Counted from the stretch's first letter, positions 1-7,257 are shown. The stretch: 10,623 nt of DNA from CAIYXV01 sp035506255 (GCA_035506255.1 DATJPS010000030.1:1-10623); one strand, 5' to 3'. Notes: generated by a model from the letters alone, not told the origin. A program made the numbers and translations.

Positions 1-255
1 TCGGCTTCTGATCCGTCGCACAATCTTCAGGCCGGTACTTATGTAAGCCTTGAAGGTATGCCGGGCGGCGAGGTCGCTGATATCAACGGGGACGGCATTA
101 AGGAAACCGGAGTGTTCGATATGGGATCGACGCAGGGAACCTTGGCGGTCGGCCTGTATCAGCAGATCACGGATACCATTTCGCAGGGCTTGACCTCTTC
201 GATCGATCAGAGCAAAAAGATCGATACGCAGATCAAGCGGACTCTCAACTCGTAA
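1..255 (+). CDS. C-terminal fragment of a possible FliD-like (flagellar cap) or other surface protein
   Basis: The frame is open from the first base and ends at TAA 253-255, giving 84 residues of a protein that starts outside the window. Residues 27-35 read DINGDGIKE, a DxNxDGxxE pattern like the calcium-binding loops of dockerin, EF-hand or VCBS-type repeats. The last 45 residues (GVFDMGSTQGTLAVGLYQQI, then an amphipathic helix with IDQSKKIDTQIK) loosely resemble the C-terminus of the flagellar hook-associated protein FliD. In FliD a 'G-(I/V)-F ... AV-LY-QI' stretch precedes a terminal coiled coil. This coil would be shorter than usual. A strong terminator follows 19 bases after the stop, so this is the last gene of its transcript. 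The reading frame is well supported. The FliD-like identity is only a suggestion, and a dockerin-like or other exported protein is an alternative. Confidence 0.75.
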   Translation, partial: SASDPSHNLQAGTYVSLEGMPGGEVADINGDGIKETGVFDMGSTQGTLAVGLYQQITDTISQGLTSSIDQSKKIDTQIKRTLNS

Positions 256-274
256 TCGTTTTCTATCGGATCAG

Positions 275-303
275 AAAAGGCCCCGGGAAACCGGGGCCTT
301 TTT
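275..303 (+). terminator. Rho-independent terminator
   Basis: GGCCCCGG (279-286) and CCGGGGCC (291-298) form a perfect 8-bp GC-rich stem closed by a GAAA tetraloop. The stem is extended by A275-A278 pairing with T299-T302, and the T-run continues to 303. This is a textbook intrinsic terminator for the gene ending at 255. The A-tract before the stem could let it act weakly on the minus strand too, but no minus-strand gene is nearby. Confidence 0.93.
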
Positions 304-318
304 ATTTGCCTTGCCGTC

Positions 319-327
319 TGTTATAAT
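319..327 (+). promoter_or_regulatory. Extended -10 promoter of the GT2-TPR gene
   Basis: TG (319-320), one base, then a perfect TATAAT (322-327) forms an extended -10 element. No good -35 is present at the usual spacing (299-304 is TTTTTA, inside the terminator tail), which an extended -10 can tolerate. Only seven bases separate TATAAT from the ATG at 335, so transcription should begin at or just before the start codon. Confidence 0.6.
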
Positions 328-334
328 CCAACAA

Positions 335-1423
335 ATGCTAATTTCCGCCTGCATGATAGTAAAAAACGAACAGAAAATGCTTGAAGCGACGCTGCCCAAT
401 CTTGCTTCGCTGGTAGATGAAGTTATACTGGTGGATACCGGTTCTACGGATGGGACCAAGGATATTGCGAAGAAATACACTTCAAAGATCTACGATTTCT
501 CCTGGATCAATGATTTTTCCGCCGCTCGCAACGAATCGCTGAAGTACGCGTCAGGGGAATGGATCATCTGGCCGGATGCCGATGAATTCATTAAAAAAGA
601 GGATATGGACCGGATAAAGGCGGCAATCGGGGATAACAGGGAGAACGCTTTTTTGCTTAAGGTCAGTGAATGCAGGGAGGGAAAGTTGATCCCCATATCT
701 TACAATCTTAGACCAAAGCTGTTCAGGAACGGGATGGGAATCCATTTTGAAAGGCCGATCAACGAACAGCCGTTCTTTAAGGACGGAAAACCCGTCGCTC
801 CCGCGGCCAGGGAGCTTGATATCCCGATCTATCATTGGGGGGGATTCCTATCGGAGGATAAACTTAAACAGAAAAAGCTGAGAAATATTGAGATCCTGAA
901 AAAGTTGGAAGCGGCGGGGAAAGCGGATTCCGCTATATATCTGCTGCTGGGGATGAATTACAAGGACCTCCAGATGTACAATGAGGCGGTCGGGTATTTT
1001 GACGAGGTGATGCTCAGGTTCCCCCAGCAAAAGGCGGCTTTGGCCGCGCGGGAAGAAAGGGCCTGGGTGCTGTATACCCAGAAAAAAGTAAAAGAGGCTT
1101 ATCTGGAAGCACTAGAGATCATCAAGTTCGATCCCGATAGCATGATCGCCGCTAACATCATTGGTCAGGTATTCATGGCGATGGGACAGGTGGATAAGGC
1201 GATCGATGCTTTCAAAGGAGTGGCTGATTATACCCCTAAAAGTGACGCTATAATCGTAAGTTTTCGCCAAAAGGAATACATCGCTAATCTGTTCCTTAGC
1301 GAGGCATATTTAAAGCAGGGACAGTTAAAACTGGCGCAAGAAGCGGCGGAAAAAGCGTACCGGTTCGACCCTACGGACGAGGCCAAATCGGCGGTCGAAG
1401 AAGTCAAAAAGCATCTAAAATAA
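335..1423 (+). CDS. Family 2 glycosyltransferase with C-terminal TPR repeats
   Basis: Predicted cytoplasmic GT-A fold transferase that moves a sugar from a nucleotide-sugar to an acceptor. Numbered from ATG 335 (362 aa), it opens with the family start ISACMIVKNE. VDTGSTDGT (33-41) is the nucleotide-binding loop, DADE (81-84) is the metal-binding DxD-like motif, and IHFERPINEQ and HWGGF (about 136-171) are typical of the 'SunS/TPR' type of GT2. Three TPR-like helix pairs follow at about 200-232, 269-301 and 314-346, probably for acceptor or partner binding. A TTG at 311 would add eight residues. I prefer ATG 335 because the TTG lies upstream of the TATAAT box and so outside the predicted transcript. 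There is no Shine-Dalgarno sequence, consistent with a leaderless mRNA. GT2-TPR enzymes are often encoded near flagellin or surface-protein genes. The true acceptor is unknown. Confidence 0.9.
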   Translation: MLISACMIVKNEQKMLEATLPNLASLVDEVILVDTGSTDGTKDIAKKYTSKIYDFSWINDFSAARNESLKYASGEWIIWPDADEFIKKEDMDRIKAAIGDNRENAFLLKVSECREGKLIPISYNLRPKLFRNGMGIHFERPINEQPFFKDGKPVAPAARELDIPIYHWGGFLSEDKLKQKKLRNIEILKKLEAAGKADSAIYLLLGMNYKDLQMYNEAVGYFDEVMLRFPQQKAALAAREERAWVLYTQKKVKEAYLEALEIIKFDPDSMIAANIIGQVFMAMGQVDKAIDAFKGVADYTPKSDAIIVSFRQKEYIANLFLSEAYLKQGQLKLAQEAAEKAYRFDPTDEAKSAVEEVKKHLK

Positions 1424-1458
1424 CCTGTTAATAAGGCAAAATATACCCACGATCCAAT

Positions 1459-1486
1459 GCAAGTTTTTCTTCCCTGATCCCGATTA
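1459..1486 (+). promoter_or_regulatory. Candidate sigma-28-type promoter of the 1511-3873 operon
   Basis: GCAAGTTT (1459-1466) matches 6 of 8 bases of the enterobacterial FliA -35 box TAAAGTTT. After 12 bases, CCCGATTA (1479-1486) matches 6 of 8 of the -10 box GCCGATAA. Spacing is one base longer than the E. coli consensus (11). A 14-base block starting at 1455 (CAATGCAAGTTTTT) recurs with one mismatch at 5977, with the CCGAT core at the identical distance. Predicted transcription start is near 1493, leaving a short leader with GAGAGGG (1494-1500) as the ribosome binding site. Boxes are seen; the sigma factor is inferred from consensus. Confidence 0.55.
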
Positions 1487-1510
1487 ATATTATGAGAGGG
1501 AAAGCGATAA

Positions 1511-3163
1511 ATGCCTATAAATTCAGTTGCAGATAACTTTCAGGTACAGCAAAGCGCCGCCGGTTCGAACCAGGCGGCTGCGGCTGAATTGCGCGATATA
1601 AACAAAAAAGAGGACGATAAAAAGGCCGATAGTAAAAGCTATACTCAAAAACTCCTCTCCAAATCAAGCAAGGATACCGGCCAGGCCGTATTGAGCGATC
1701 TGGTCTCGAAGATGGCTGAATCAGGCGTAAAACTGGAACCACAAATGTTCATTGCTAAAGCTACCCGCCACGCCAAGGACGAGTATGAAATGATGCTCAA
1801 GAGCGATCATGAGTCGTCATCCGATATGGTCGACATCAATTCTATAAATCAGCGCATCAACGCCGCGAAAAAATTCGGACAGGGGAACAAAGATGGCAAG
1901 GGCGGGCAAGACCCCAATTCCGGTGTTAATGTCCAGAAGTTCGCCGGTACGCTGGAGGAATTCAGCACGGCGTTCGTCCAGCTGCTGGTATCGGGCGGCG
2001 TGGACGTAAAGAAAAAAGCCGAAAAGCTGGAGCAGAGATTGCGTGACGAAGGTTTCGGCGAAAAAGAACTTATGGGTTTGAAAGCGAACCTGCGGCAGAG
2101 CATCCGGACCCAATTGGCCGGGCAGATACGCGAGTCGCTTTTGAAGCGTTTTATGAGCAAGGAAAAAACGCTGGAATGGGTTATGAATAACCGGGAAGCG
2201 AACCGGTCGATCGACTTCGCTTTTAACTCCGAGAAGCTGGGCGGATGGGATTTTGGCGGTTATAACGACAACCTCCAGGGGACGGTCAACGAGCAGATGC
2301 GCCAGATCAGCTCGGAGGTAAGGGATTTCGTGAACGACGAGCTTAAGAACGCGCTGGTCAAAAAACATCTGAGCCCCGACTCCAAGACGGAAAAGGCGGC
2401 GGACGCAGAGATCAAACAGCTTATCGAGATGGGGATCAAATCCGGGTTCAATCCCAACCAGTTCATGGCCAGCTGGAAGCAGACCATGAACAATATCGGT
2501 ATTTGCCCGCCTCCACCGGAGGCGGCTCAGCAGAGCATGATCGGACAGGGCTCCACTACCAGCGACAATAACCGCCGGGAAAAGACCGGCTACGAATTGA
2601 CCGCGGAGGAGGAAAAGGACCTCTTTACCAACCAGCTCCGCTCCATATATCTGCAGAGAGCGATCAAGGGCAGCATCTTTACCAATATCGAGACCTCGTT
2701 CAAGATCAGGAAGCTGAAGAACGGGCTGATCAAACTCGGCGTGTCGTTCGGCGATCTGGAAAAGATCGAAACCGAAGGGCGGGCGCTGGCTAAAGTAAAA
2801 TCGCTGGAAATGCTCAAGGAAGCGTATTATGAGAGAGCGACATTCTATAATCTGTCGGGACCGGCGTTCGACATGGTCGAATCGAAGATCAAGAGCCTGC
2901 TCAAGAACCTTGACCGTCTGGGGATGGAACTGACGAAGACCGATCTTGATTCAATGAGGGATAAAGCGAATTATCGGATGTTCGACATCACCCGCGGCGA
3001 ACTGGAGAACAATATCATCGCCTGGGAGAGCAATAAATCGCCTTATTACGAAAAGAAGATCAACATGATGATCAAGCTAATGAAAAGGCTTGAAGAAGAG
3101 TCGCAGATTGACACCGACTACGATCCGGAAAAGCGGTTCGCGTCGGTGGCGTCGGCGGCATAA
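1511..3163 (+). CDS. Unrecognised 550-aa helical protein, first gene of a sigma-28-like operon
   Basis: I do not recognise this family. There is no signal peptide and no membrane segment. Residues 1-60 are rich in Ser, Gln, Ala and Lys and look disordered, like N-termini of flagellar or type III export substrates. A short Gly/Asn/Lys linker lies at about 120-142. Two long helical regions follow, at about 145-330 and 360-545, separated by a low-complexity joint with CPPPP (332-336) and a Ser/Thr/Asn-rich stretch. Cys332 is the only cysteine I see. Charged heptad-like runs such as KKKAEKLEQRLRDE suggest coiled coil. The start ATG 1511 has GAGAGGG ten bases upstream. The next gene begins 11 bases after the stop. 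A structural, chaperone-like or secreted role is possible; no enzymatic motif is visible. An HrpJ/YopN-type gatekeeper was considered but I see no convincing signature. Confidence 0.88.
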   Translation: MPINSVADNFQVQQSAAGSNQAAAAELRDINKKEDDKKADSKSYTQKLLSKSSKDTGQAVLSDLVSKMAESGVKLEPQMFIAKATRHAKDEYEMMLKSDHESSSDMVDINSINQRINAAKKFGQGNKDGKGGQDPNSGVNVQKFAGTLEEFSTAFVQLLVSGGVDVKKKAEKLEQRLRDEGFGEKELMGLKANLRQSIRTQLAGQIRESLLKRFMSKEKTLEWVMNNREANRSIDFAFNSEKLGGWDFGGYNDNLQGTVNEQMRQISSEVRDFVNDELKNALVKKHLSPDSKTEKAADAEIKQLIEMGIKSGFNPNQFMASWKQTMNNIGICPPPPEAAQQSMIGQGSTTSDNNRREKTGYELTAEEEKDLFTNQLRSIYLQRAIKGSIFTNIETSFKIRKLKNGLIKLGVSFGDLEKIETEGRALAKVKSLEMLKEAYYERATFYNLSGPAFDMVESKIKSLLKNLDRLGMELTKTDLDSMRDKANYRMFDITRGELENNIIAWESNKSPYYEKKINMMIKLMKRLEEESQIDTDYDPEKRFASVASAA

Positions 3164-3174
3164 GGAGAAGGACA

Positions 3175-3873
3175 ATGGCACTTGATGGCGCCAATAAGGT
3201 GATACCCAACGGGAAAATGTACGTACCGGGCCAGCTGAAGGTCGGCAATGCCCAGAATACCCAAACGCAGGGGACCCAGGCGGTCAAGGGAGAGGACAAA
3301 AAGAAAAAAACGGGCGAAGAGAAGGGGAGCGGGTATTCCGACGCGTCGCTCATGATGAGCCAGCCGATCAATTACACATCGTATAACGACCAGGTTATGC
3401 AGAACGTACAGTCTTTCCTCGAAGAAAGATGGAAGATAATCGATGATCTGGTGAAAAGCCTGAACCCGGACAAGGATGAAAAGAAGGCCGAAGAACGGAT
3501 GGAGGAAAAGAAGTTCTGGGAAAAGAAGGACATGAACAAGGTATTGGACCAGGCGCGCTACGCGGAAAAGCTCACCAAACAGGCGATAGAGGATATTCAA
3601 TCGCTGTTAATGCTGTTGAACACGCCCACTTCCGATCCCAAAGTCAGGGCGAGCATGGTGATGTCCGAACTGGGAAAGATCTCTTCCCGGTTGATGGCAG
3701 CGATGGATTCGGTCAAAGGCTCTCTTAGTACCCTGAACAACATTGACCCGTCGGATGAAGCGGGCAAGAAACAGAAGGCCGACCTGACCAAGGTGCTCAC
3801 CGCGATGGGCAAGACCGTGGAAGAGGTCGATAAAGCCTGCGGGCAGGTAAAGAAGCAGGTTGAACGCTCCTGA
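3175..3873 (+). CDS. Unrecognised 232-aa helical protein, second gene of the operon
   Basis: AAGGAG (3162-3167) overlaps the preceding stop codon and sits seven bases before ATG 3175, so translation is efficient and coupled to the 550-aa protein upstream. Residues 1-65 are Gly/Gln/Asn/Lys-rich and probably disordered, with a KGEDKKKKTGEEKG patch. Residues about 75-230 are almost entirely helical and charged, including EKKAEERMEEKKFWEKKD (about 100-118), followed by a probable helical bundle ending in VDKACGQVKKQVERS. There is no signal peptide, membrane helix or catalytic motif. The shared operon and similar composition suggest it works with the upstream protein, perhaps as partner or co-exported subunit. 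The family is not recognised. Confidence 0.88.
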   Translation: MALDGANKVIPNGKMYVPGQLKVGNAQNTQTQGTQAVKGEDKKKKTGEEKGSGYSDASLMMSQPINYTSYNDQVMQNVQSFLEERWKIIDDLVKSLNPDKDEKKAEERMEEKKFWEKKDMNKVLDQARYAEKLTKQAIEDIQSLLMLLNTPTSDPKVRASMVMSELGKISSRLMAAMDSVKGSLSTLNNIDPSDEAGKKQKADLTKVLTAMGKTVEEVDKACGQVKKQVERS

Positions 3874-3888
3874 CCCCTCTGATAGAAT
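3860..3888 (+). promoter_or_regulatory. Sigma-70-type promoter of the CgeB glycosyltransferase pair
   Basis: TTGAAC (3860-3865, 4 of 6 to TTGACA), a 17-base spacer, and TAGAAT (3883-3888, 5 of 6 to TATAAT). The -35 lies inside the last codons of the upstream gene. Nine bases separate the -10 box from GTG 3898, so the transcript should start at or within a few bases of the start codon. Confidence 0.6.
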
Positions 3889-3897
3889 TAACCTATT

Positions 3898-5007
3898 GTG
3901 AAGATCCTTTACTGTGCCCACGGGCATTACTGGGATTCCACCTGGCCGTACGCCTTCATTGACGGCTATATCACTGAATCGCTGAAACAGATGGGGCACG
4001 AGGTCAAGGTATACGATATTTTCGCCCGCGCTAACACGGTCATTGGGTTCGTTTCCGCTTACGCAAAAAAGTATAACCTCAACAACGCGCAGACGCTGGC
4101 TTTACTGGACGACCGTTCCACGCTTGATTTACCGCTGGAGGTCATCGAATTCGATCCCGACCTGGTCCTCCATATCGTCGGCCGACTGCCGGAACGAGTG
4201 CTGAAAGCGGTAAGGAAACTGGGGAAAAAGACCGCCATCTGGTTCCTGGACGACCCGCAGGAGATCGACAAAACCGCCAAAATGGGCCTCAATTATGACC
4301 GAGTTTTCACGGTCGAATCGGCCTGCGTGAACGCGCACCGTGCCGCCGGTTCAAGCGGTGCCGAGTTCCTTCCGCTCGCTTGTGTTCCGGAGATCCATAA
4401 GAAAATGGAGGTCGATGAAAAATATAGAAGCGACATTTGCCTGATCGGCGTACCGTTCCCCAGAAGGGTGGAGATCGTCGATTCGCTGGCCGATTTCCTC
4501 AAGCAATTCAACGTTAAGATAATCGGAGGCGGGCCGAACATCGGATCGTCGAGCGAACCCTGGATGTGGAAACGCAAGCTCAAACGCCTGGACGTGCTGG
4601 ATAAATTCGTGATCGATGAAGTGGTCCATCCGGACGAAGCGGTAAAATATTACAACGGAGCTAAGATCAACCTTAACATCCATCGGGCGGCGGTGGATGA
4701 AAGGTTCGAAGCGGGAGGGAACTCCGCCCGCATCTTGCCGCGCAGTGAATCCGGACGCACGTTCGAAGTTGCTGGTTGCGGAGCGTTCCAGCTGATCGAC
4801 CAGGAACGCCCAGATTTTCGCCTGCATTTTGAGGAAGCGAAGGAGATAGTCTCCTTTTCAGACCTTGAAGATTTCAAGAAGAAAGTGGAATATTATCTCA
4901 GCCACGGGCAGGAAAGATCCGCGATCGCGGACGCAGCGCAGAAGAGAGCGTATAAAGAACATACATATAAGGAACGGCTGGGGACAATCTTAAAAAGCTT
5001 CAAATGA
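3898..5007 (+). CDS. CgeB-family glycosyltransferase (DUF3880 plus GT1-like C-terminal domain)
   Basis: A 369-residue protein with a GT-B-like layout. The N-terminal Rossmann-type half opens MKILYCAHGHYWD and contains the DUF3880-type core (FDPDLVLHIVG 85-95, WFLDDP 115-120). The C-terminal half has NLNIHR (258-263), RTFEVAGCGAFQL (287-299) and a YYLSH helix (332-336), which together mark the Glyco_trans_1_2 domain of Bacillus spore protein CgeB and its relatives. It should transfer a sugar from a nucleotide-sugar donor, in the cytoplasm. No Shine-Dalgarno sequence precedes the GTG start and a promoter lies directly against it, so leaderless initiation is likely. Its stop TGA overlaps the ATG of the radical SAM gene, so the two are co-translated. 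CgeB relatives are often found near flagellin or S-layer genes. The acceptor here is not known. Confidence 0.88.
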   Translation: MKILYCAHGHYWDSTWPYAFIDGYITESLKQMGHEVKVYDIFARANTVIGFVSAYAKKYNLNNAQTLALLDDRSTLDLPLEVIEFDPDLVLHIVGRLPERVLKAVRKLGKKTAIWFLDDPQEIDKTAKMGLNYDRVFTVESACVNAHRAAGSSGAEFLPLACVPEIHKKMEVDEKYRSDICLIGVPFPRRVEIVDSLADFLKQFNVKIIGGGPNIGSSSEPWMWKRKLKRLDVLDKFVIDEVVHPDEAVKYYNGAKINLNIHRAAVDERFEAGGNSARILPRSESGRTFEVAGCGAFQLIDQERPDFRLHFEEAKEIVSFSDLEDFKKKVEYYLSHGQERSAIADAAQKRAYKEHTYKERLGTILKSFK

Positions 5008-5927
5008 CCATCCGCACTTGCGAGATAGAACTGACCAACCGCTGCAACGCGAATTGCATCATGTGTCCGCGAGACCAATTGGAACGGCCTTTTGGGAAAA
5101 TGAAGCCGGAGACCCTAATGGCCATAATCGACAAGGCCGCGGAATACGGGATAGAAACGGTAACTTTTTCCGGGTTTGGGGAACCGCTATTGAATGAATA
5201 CGTAGTGGATTATATTACCTATGTAAAAAAGACATCACCGAGGATCAGAACTAACATCACGACGAATGCCGGTTTACTTACCCGTGACCTGGCGAAAAGG
5301 TTGGCCGATGCCGGGTTGGACGAGATCCAGATCAGTTTTAACGGCTGGGACAGGGAATCATACGAAAGAACGATGCGGGGGCCGAGTTTTAACGACGTAC
5401 TGGAGAACATAAAGAGCCTGATGCAAATTGTAAGAACAGGGCGGGGGCCACGGATAGTCATTCTCCCAGTGATGACCAAGGTACAGGGTGAAAAAGAGAT
5501 CGAAATGATAAAGTCATTGTTCATGGGTTTGGGAATGGATGCTGGCAACTTTAGTGGATATTATATCTGCAACAACCGGGCGGGATATTTCATGAATGAG
5601 GACATACTGGACGACGCTTTTTACGCTGGATCGGACATCAAATTCTATCCCGCCGAAAAGATATTGTGCAGGATCCCTTTTATGATCAACTGGTTCGACT
5701 GGCGTGGATATGTTCATCTCTGCTGTAACGATATCAAGGATAAAGCGCTACTGGGGGATATAAAGACAATGACTTTTAATGATATTGAGAATAAAAAGAA
5801 AGATATTGCTAATGGCGGGAGCATTCCCGTGATATGCAGAAAATGCAATTTGCCGTTTTTATTAGGTGAAGGACAAGGTTATTGGATGGTAAATGAACTG
5901 AAAAACAATGCAAATAAGGGGCTTTAA
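5004..5927 (+). CDS. Radical SAM/SPASM domain enzyme
   Basis: A 307-residue radical S-adenosylmethionine enzyme. C14-x3-C18-x2-C21 (TNRCNANCIMC) ligates the [4Fe-4S] cluster, and SGFGEPLLN (56-64) is the GGEP-like SAM-binding motif. A SPASM-type C-terminal region holds further cysteines at 222, 240, 241, 278 and 281 (LCRIPF, GYVHLCCND, CRKC), expected to bind one auxiliary Fe-S cluster. The intervening text 'DWRGYVHLCCND...LLGDI' is characteristic of the SPASM subgroup seen in polysaccharide and surface-glycan loci, rather than only in peptide maturases. ATG 5004-5006 overlaps the upstream TGA (ATGA), so it is coupled to the CgeB transferase and probably modifies the same sugar or protein. 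No small precursor-peptide gene is visible next to it, which argues against a RiPP maturase. Confidence 0.9.
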   Translation: MTIRTCEIELTNRCNANCIMCPRDQLERPFGKMKPETLMAIIDKAAEYGIETVTFSGFGEPLLNEYVVDYITYVKKTSPRIRTNITTNAGLLTRDLAKRLADAGLDEIQISFNGWDRESYERTMRGPSFNDVLENIKSLMQIVRTGRGPRIVILPVMTKVQGEKEIEMIKSLFMGLGMDAGNFSGYYICNNRAGYFMNEDILDDAFYAGSDIKFYPAEKILCRIPFMINWFDWRGYVHLCCNDIKDKALLGDIKTMTFNDIENKKKDIANGGSIPVICRKCNLPFLLGEGQGYWMVNELKNNANKGL

Positions 5928-5980
5928 TTACAGTAAAATCGTGACCGCATTTATCAATAAACCGCAAATGAATTAGCAAT

Positions 5981-6008
5981 GCAAGTATTTGGCCTCCCAG
6001 GCCGATAT
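5981..6008 (+). promoter_or_regulatory. Candidate sigma-28-type promoter of the 6063 gene
   Basis: GCAAGTAT (5981-5988), 12 bases, then GCCGATAT (6001-6008). The latter is identical to the Bacillus SigD -10 consensus GCCGATAT and differs by one base from FliA GCCGATAA. If the -35 is read as GCAA (5981-5984), the spacer is 16 bases, within the SigD range. The block is the second copy of the element at 1455-1486. Transcription should start near 6015, giving a leader of about 50 bases. Confidence 0.62.
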
Positions 6009-6062
6009 ATAAGTAGATACCCTTGAATAGAGCGCCGATGCCTGTTCAGTGGTCTTAAGAGG

Positions 6063-7196
6063 GTGAGAGAATTGACATTTGTTGATGGTAAACCTGCAAT
6101 AACCATTAAATATTCCGGACCGCCTCCGGTAAAGACCGGCGAAGCCGGGAAAACAGGAGATGTGCCTAAATCCGCTGAATCCCCGAAATTATCACTTTCG
6201 ATCAATGGTACCGATTACGATATCGGCTCGGTCGATTATTATCATATCAGCCCTCAAGGCCGGATCACGCTGAGACTGGTGACGATCAATAACGAGATCG
6301 TGGTCATCAAAGGGCGGTTAAAAAGCGGAGATATAAAACCGGACGAAGCGACCCAGGCATTGGGACGCGTGGAGACCTTGCAGAAGGAAGCGGACGAAGC
6401 GGTGGCCGAAACCCCGATCGAAAGCGAAGAGTACCATGAAGTGACAAAACAGGCCGCGACCATCCATTTGGGCGCGATCGAGATCGCGGGCGGAGTTCCC
6501 GATCTGATGAAGCCGGAGAACGATCCCAAATTCAATGAGGACGTTGCGGCTCGCTCGGTCAGGATATTGAAAAGGGGAGATACGTACAGGAGTTCTTCTC
6601 ATTTCCGCCATTTAAAAGAGAGCGGGCTGGAAGGGAGCCGGTTGGCGGCCAGGTTGGACGAATCTCTCTCCGCCGCCGCCGTTAAATTGGCCAATAAAAT
6701 GAAAGAACTGGGAATGGAAGTTGATCCGTTCCTGGCAAGGTTCACGGGAGACTCCGCGAAAGCGGAAAAGGAAGGTCCAGGCGGAGCCCCGTCGGGCGCC
6801 GGTACCGCGATCTCCGGACTTTATGCCAATTCGAAAGCGGACCTGGAGCTGGTGCTTGAACTGCTCAAGGAAAGAAAAGAGCACATGGATGCGGTAAGAA
6901 AAGCGGTGACCGAAACGAAAGAGGAGATCAAAGAGGAAGAACGGCTGCTGGATAAGCGTTTATTCGAGAAGAGATGTGCCGACATGCTGGCCTTGCTGAA
7001 GCAGATCTCCGAGACCGCGGACCCGGAAAAAGCGAAGCAATTATTGAAATCACTGACCACGATGCTCAAGTCCGCGGTAAAACAGCTTTCGGAAAACCGC
7101 GCCGAGTTCGCCCCCAAGACGGTCAACGAGATCGAAACCATCTTGGGCAAGATAAAAGAACGGGTCAACAAGCTCCAGACTGAAAGCGTTAACTGA
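6063..7196 (+). CDS. Unrecognised 377-aa protein with C-terminal coiled coil
   Basis: I do not recognise this family. Residues about 1-90 look beta-rich (repeated DYDIGSVDYYHIS, ITLRLVTI, EIVVIKGRL) and include a Pro/Gly/Lys linker near 20-42. Residues about 90-245 are mixed helical, ending in a flexible GPGGAPSGAG joint (about 238-247). Residues about 255-370 are strongly heptad-like and charged (KERKEHMDAVRKAV, TKEEIKEEERLLDKRL, KERVNKLQTE), predicting a long helical bundle or coiled coil. There is no signal peptide or membrane segment. The start is uncertain: GTG 6063 is the outer bound, but TTG 6072 is better placed, eight bases after AAGAGGG (6057-6063). It is transcribed alone, from the second sigma-28-like promoter. 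Its general build resembles the 232-aa protein at 3175, but I see no clear sequence homology. Confidence 0.85.
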   Translation: MRELTFVDGKPAITIKYSGPPPVKTGEAGKTGDVPKSAESPKLSLSINGTDYDIGSVDYYHISPQGRITLRLVTINNEIVVIKGRLKSGDIKPDEATQALGRVETLQKEADEAVAETPIESEEYHEVTKQAATIHLGAIEIAGGVPDLMKPENDPKFNEDVAARSVRILKRGDTYRSSSHFRHLKESGLEGSRLAARLDESLSAAAVKLANKMKELGMEVDPFLARFTGDSAKAEKEGPGGAPSGAGTAISGLYANSKADLELVLELLKERKEHMDAVRKAVTETKEEIKEEERLLDKRLFEKRCADMLALLKQISETADPEKAKQLLKSLTTMLKSAVKQLSENRAEFAPKTVNEIETILGKIKERVNKLQTESVN

Positions 7197-7220
7197 CTTT
7201 TTCCGCCCCGAATTATAAAG

Positions 7221-7249
7221 TTGCCAAAATTCCTGTCATAAATTATAAT
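7221..7249 (+). promoter_or_regulatory. Strong sigma-70-type promoter of pckG
   Basis: TTGCCA (7221-7226, 5 of 6 to TTGACA), an ideal 17-base spacer and a perfect TATAAT (7244-7249). The start codon ATG 7258 is eight bases past the -10 box and lacks a Shine-Dalgarno sequence, so the mRNA is probably leaderless. This is the best sigma-70 promoter in the window. Confidence 0.78.
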
Positions 7250-7257
7250 GTACAATC

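Noticed and set aside
311..334. TTG start eight codons upstream for the GT2-TPR protein
   Set aside because: The TTG precedes the TATAAT box, so it would not be in the transcript, and the family consensus starts right after the ATG at 335.
5004..5927. RiPP maturase role for the radical SAM/SPASM protein
   Set aside because: No small precursor peptide, RRE domain or exporter is visible in the neighbouring sequence; the coupled partner is a glycosyltransferase.
5991..6003. The GGCCTCCCAGGCC hairpin as a terminator for the radical SAM gene
   Set aside because: Only five base pairs and no T-run on either strand; it also overlaps the -10 box of the next promoter.
6038..6058. Six-codon leader frame (MPVQWS) in the long leader of the 6063 gene
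   Set aside because: No ribosome binding site at a proper distance and no run of regulatory codons; a frame this short arises easily by chance.
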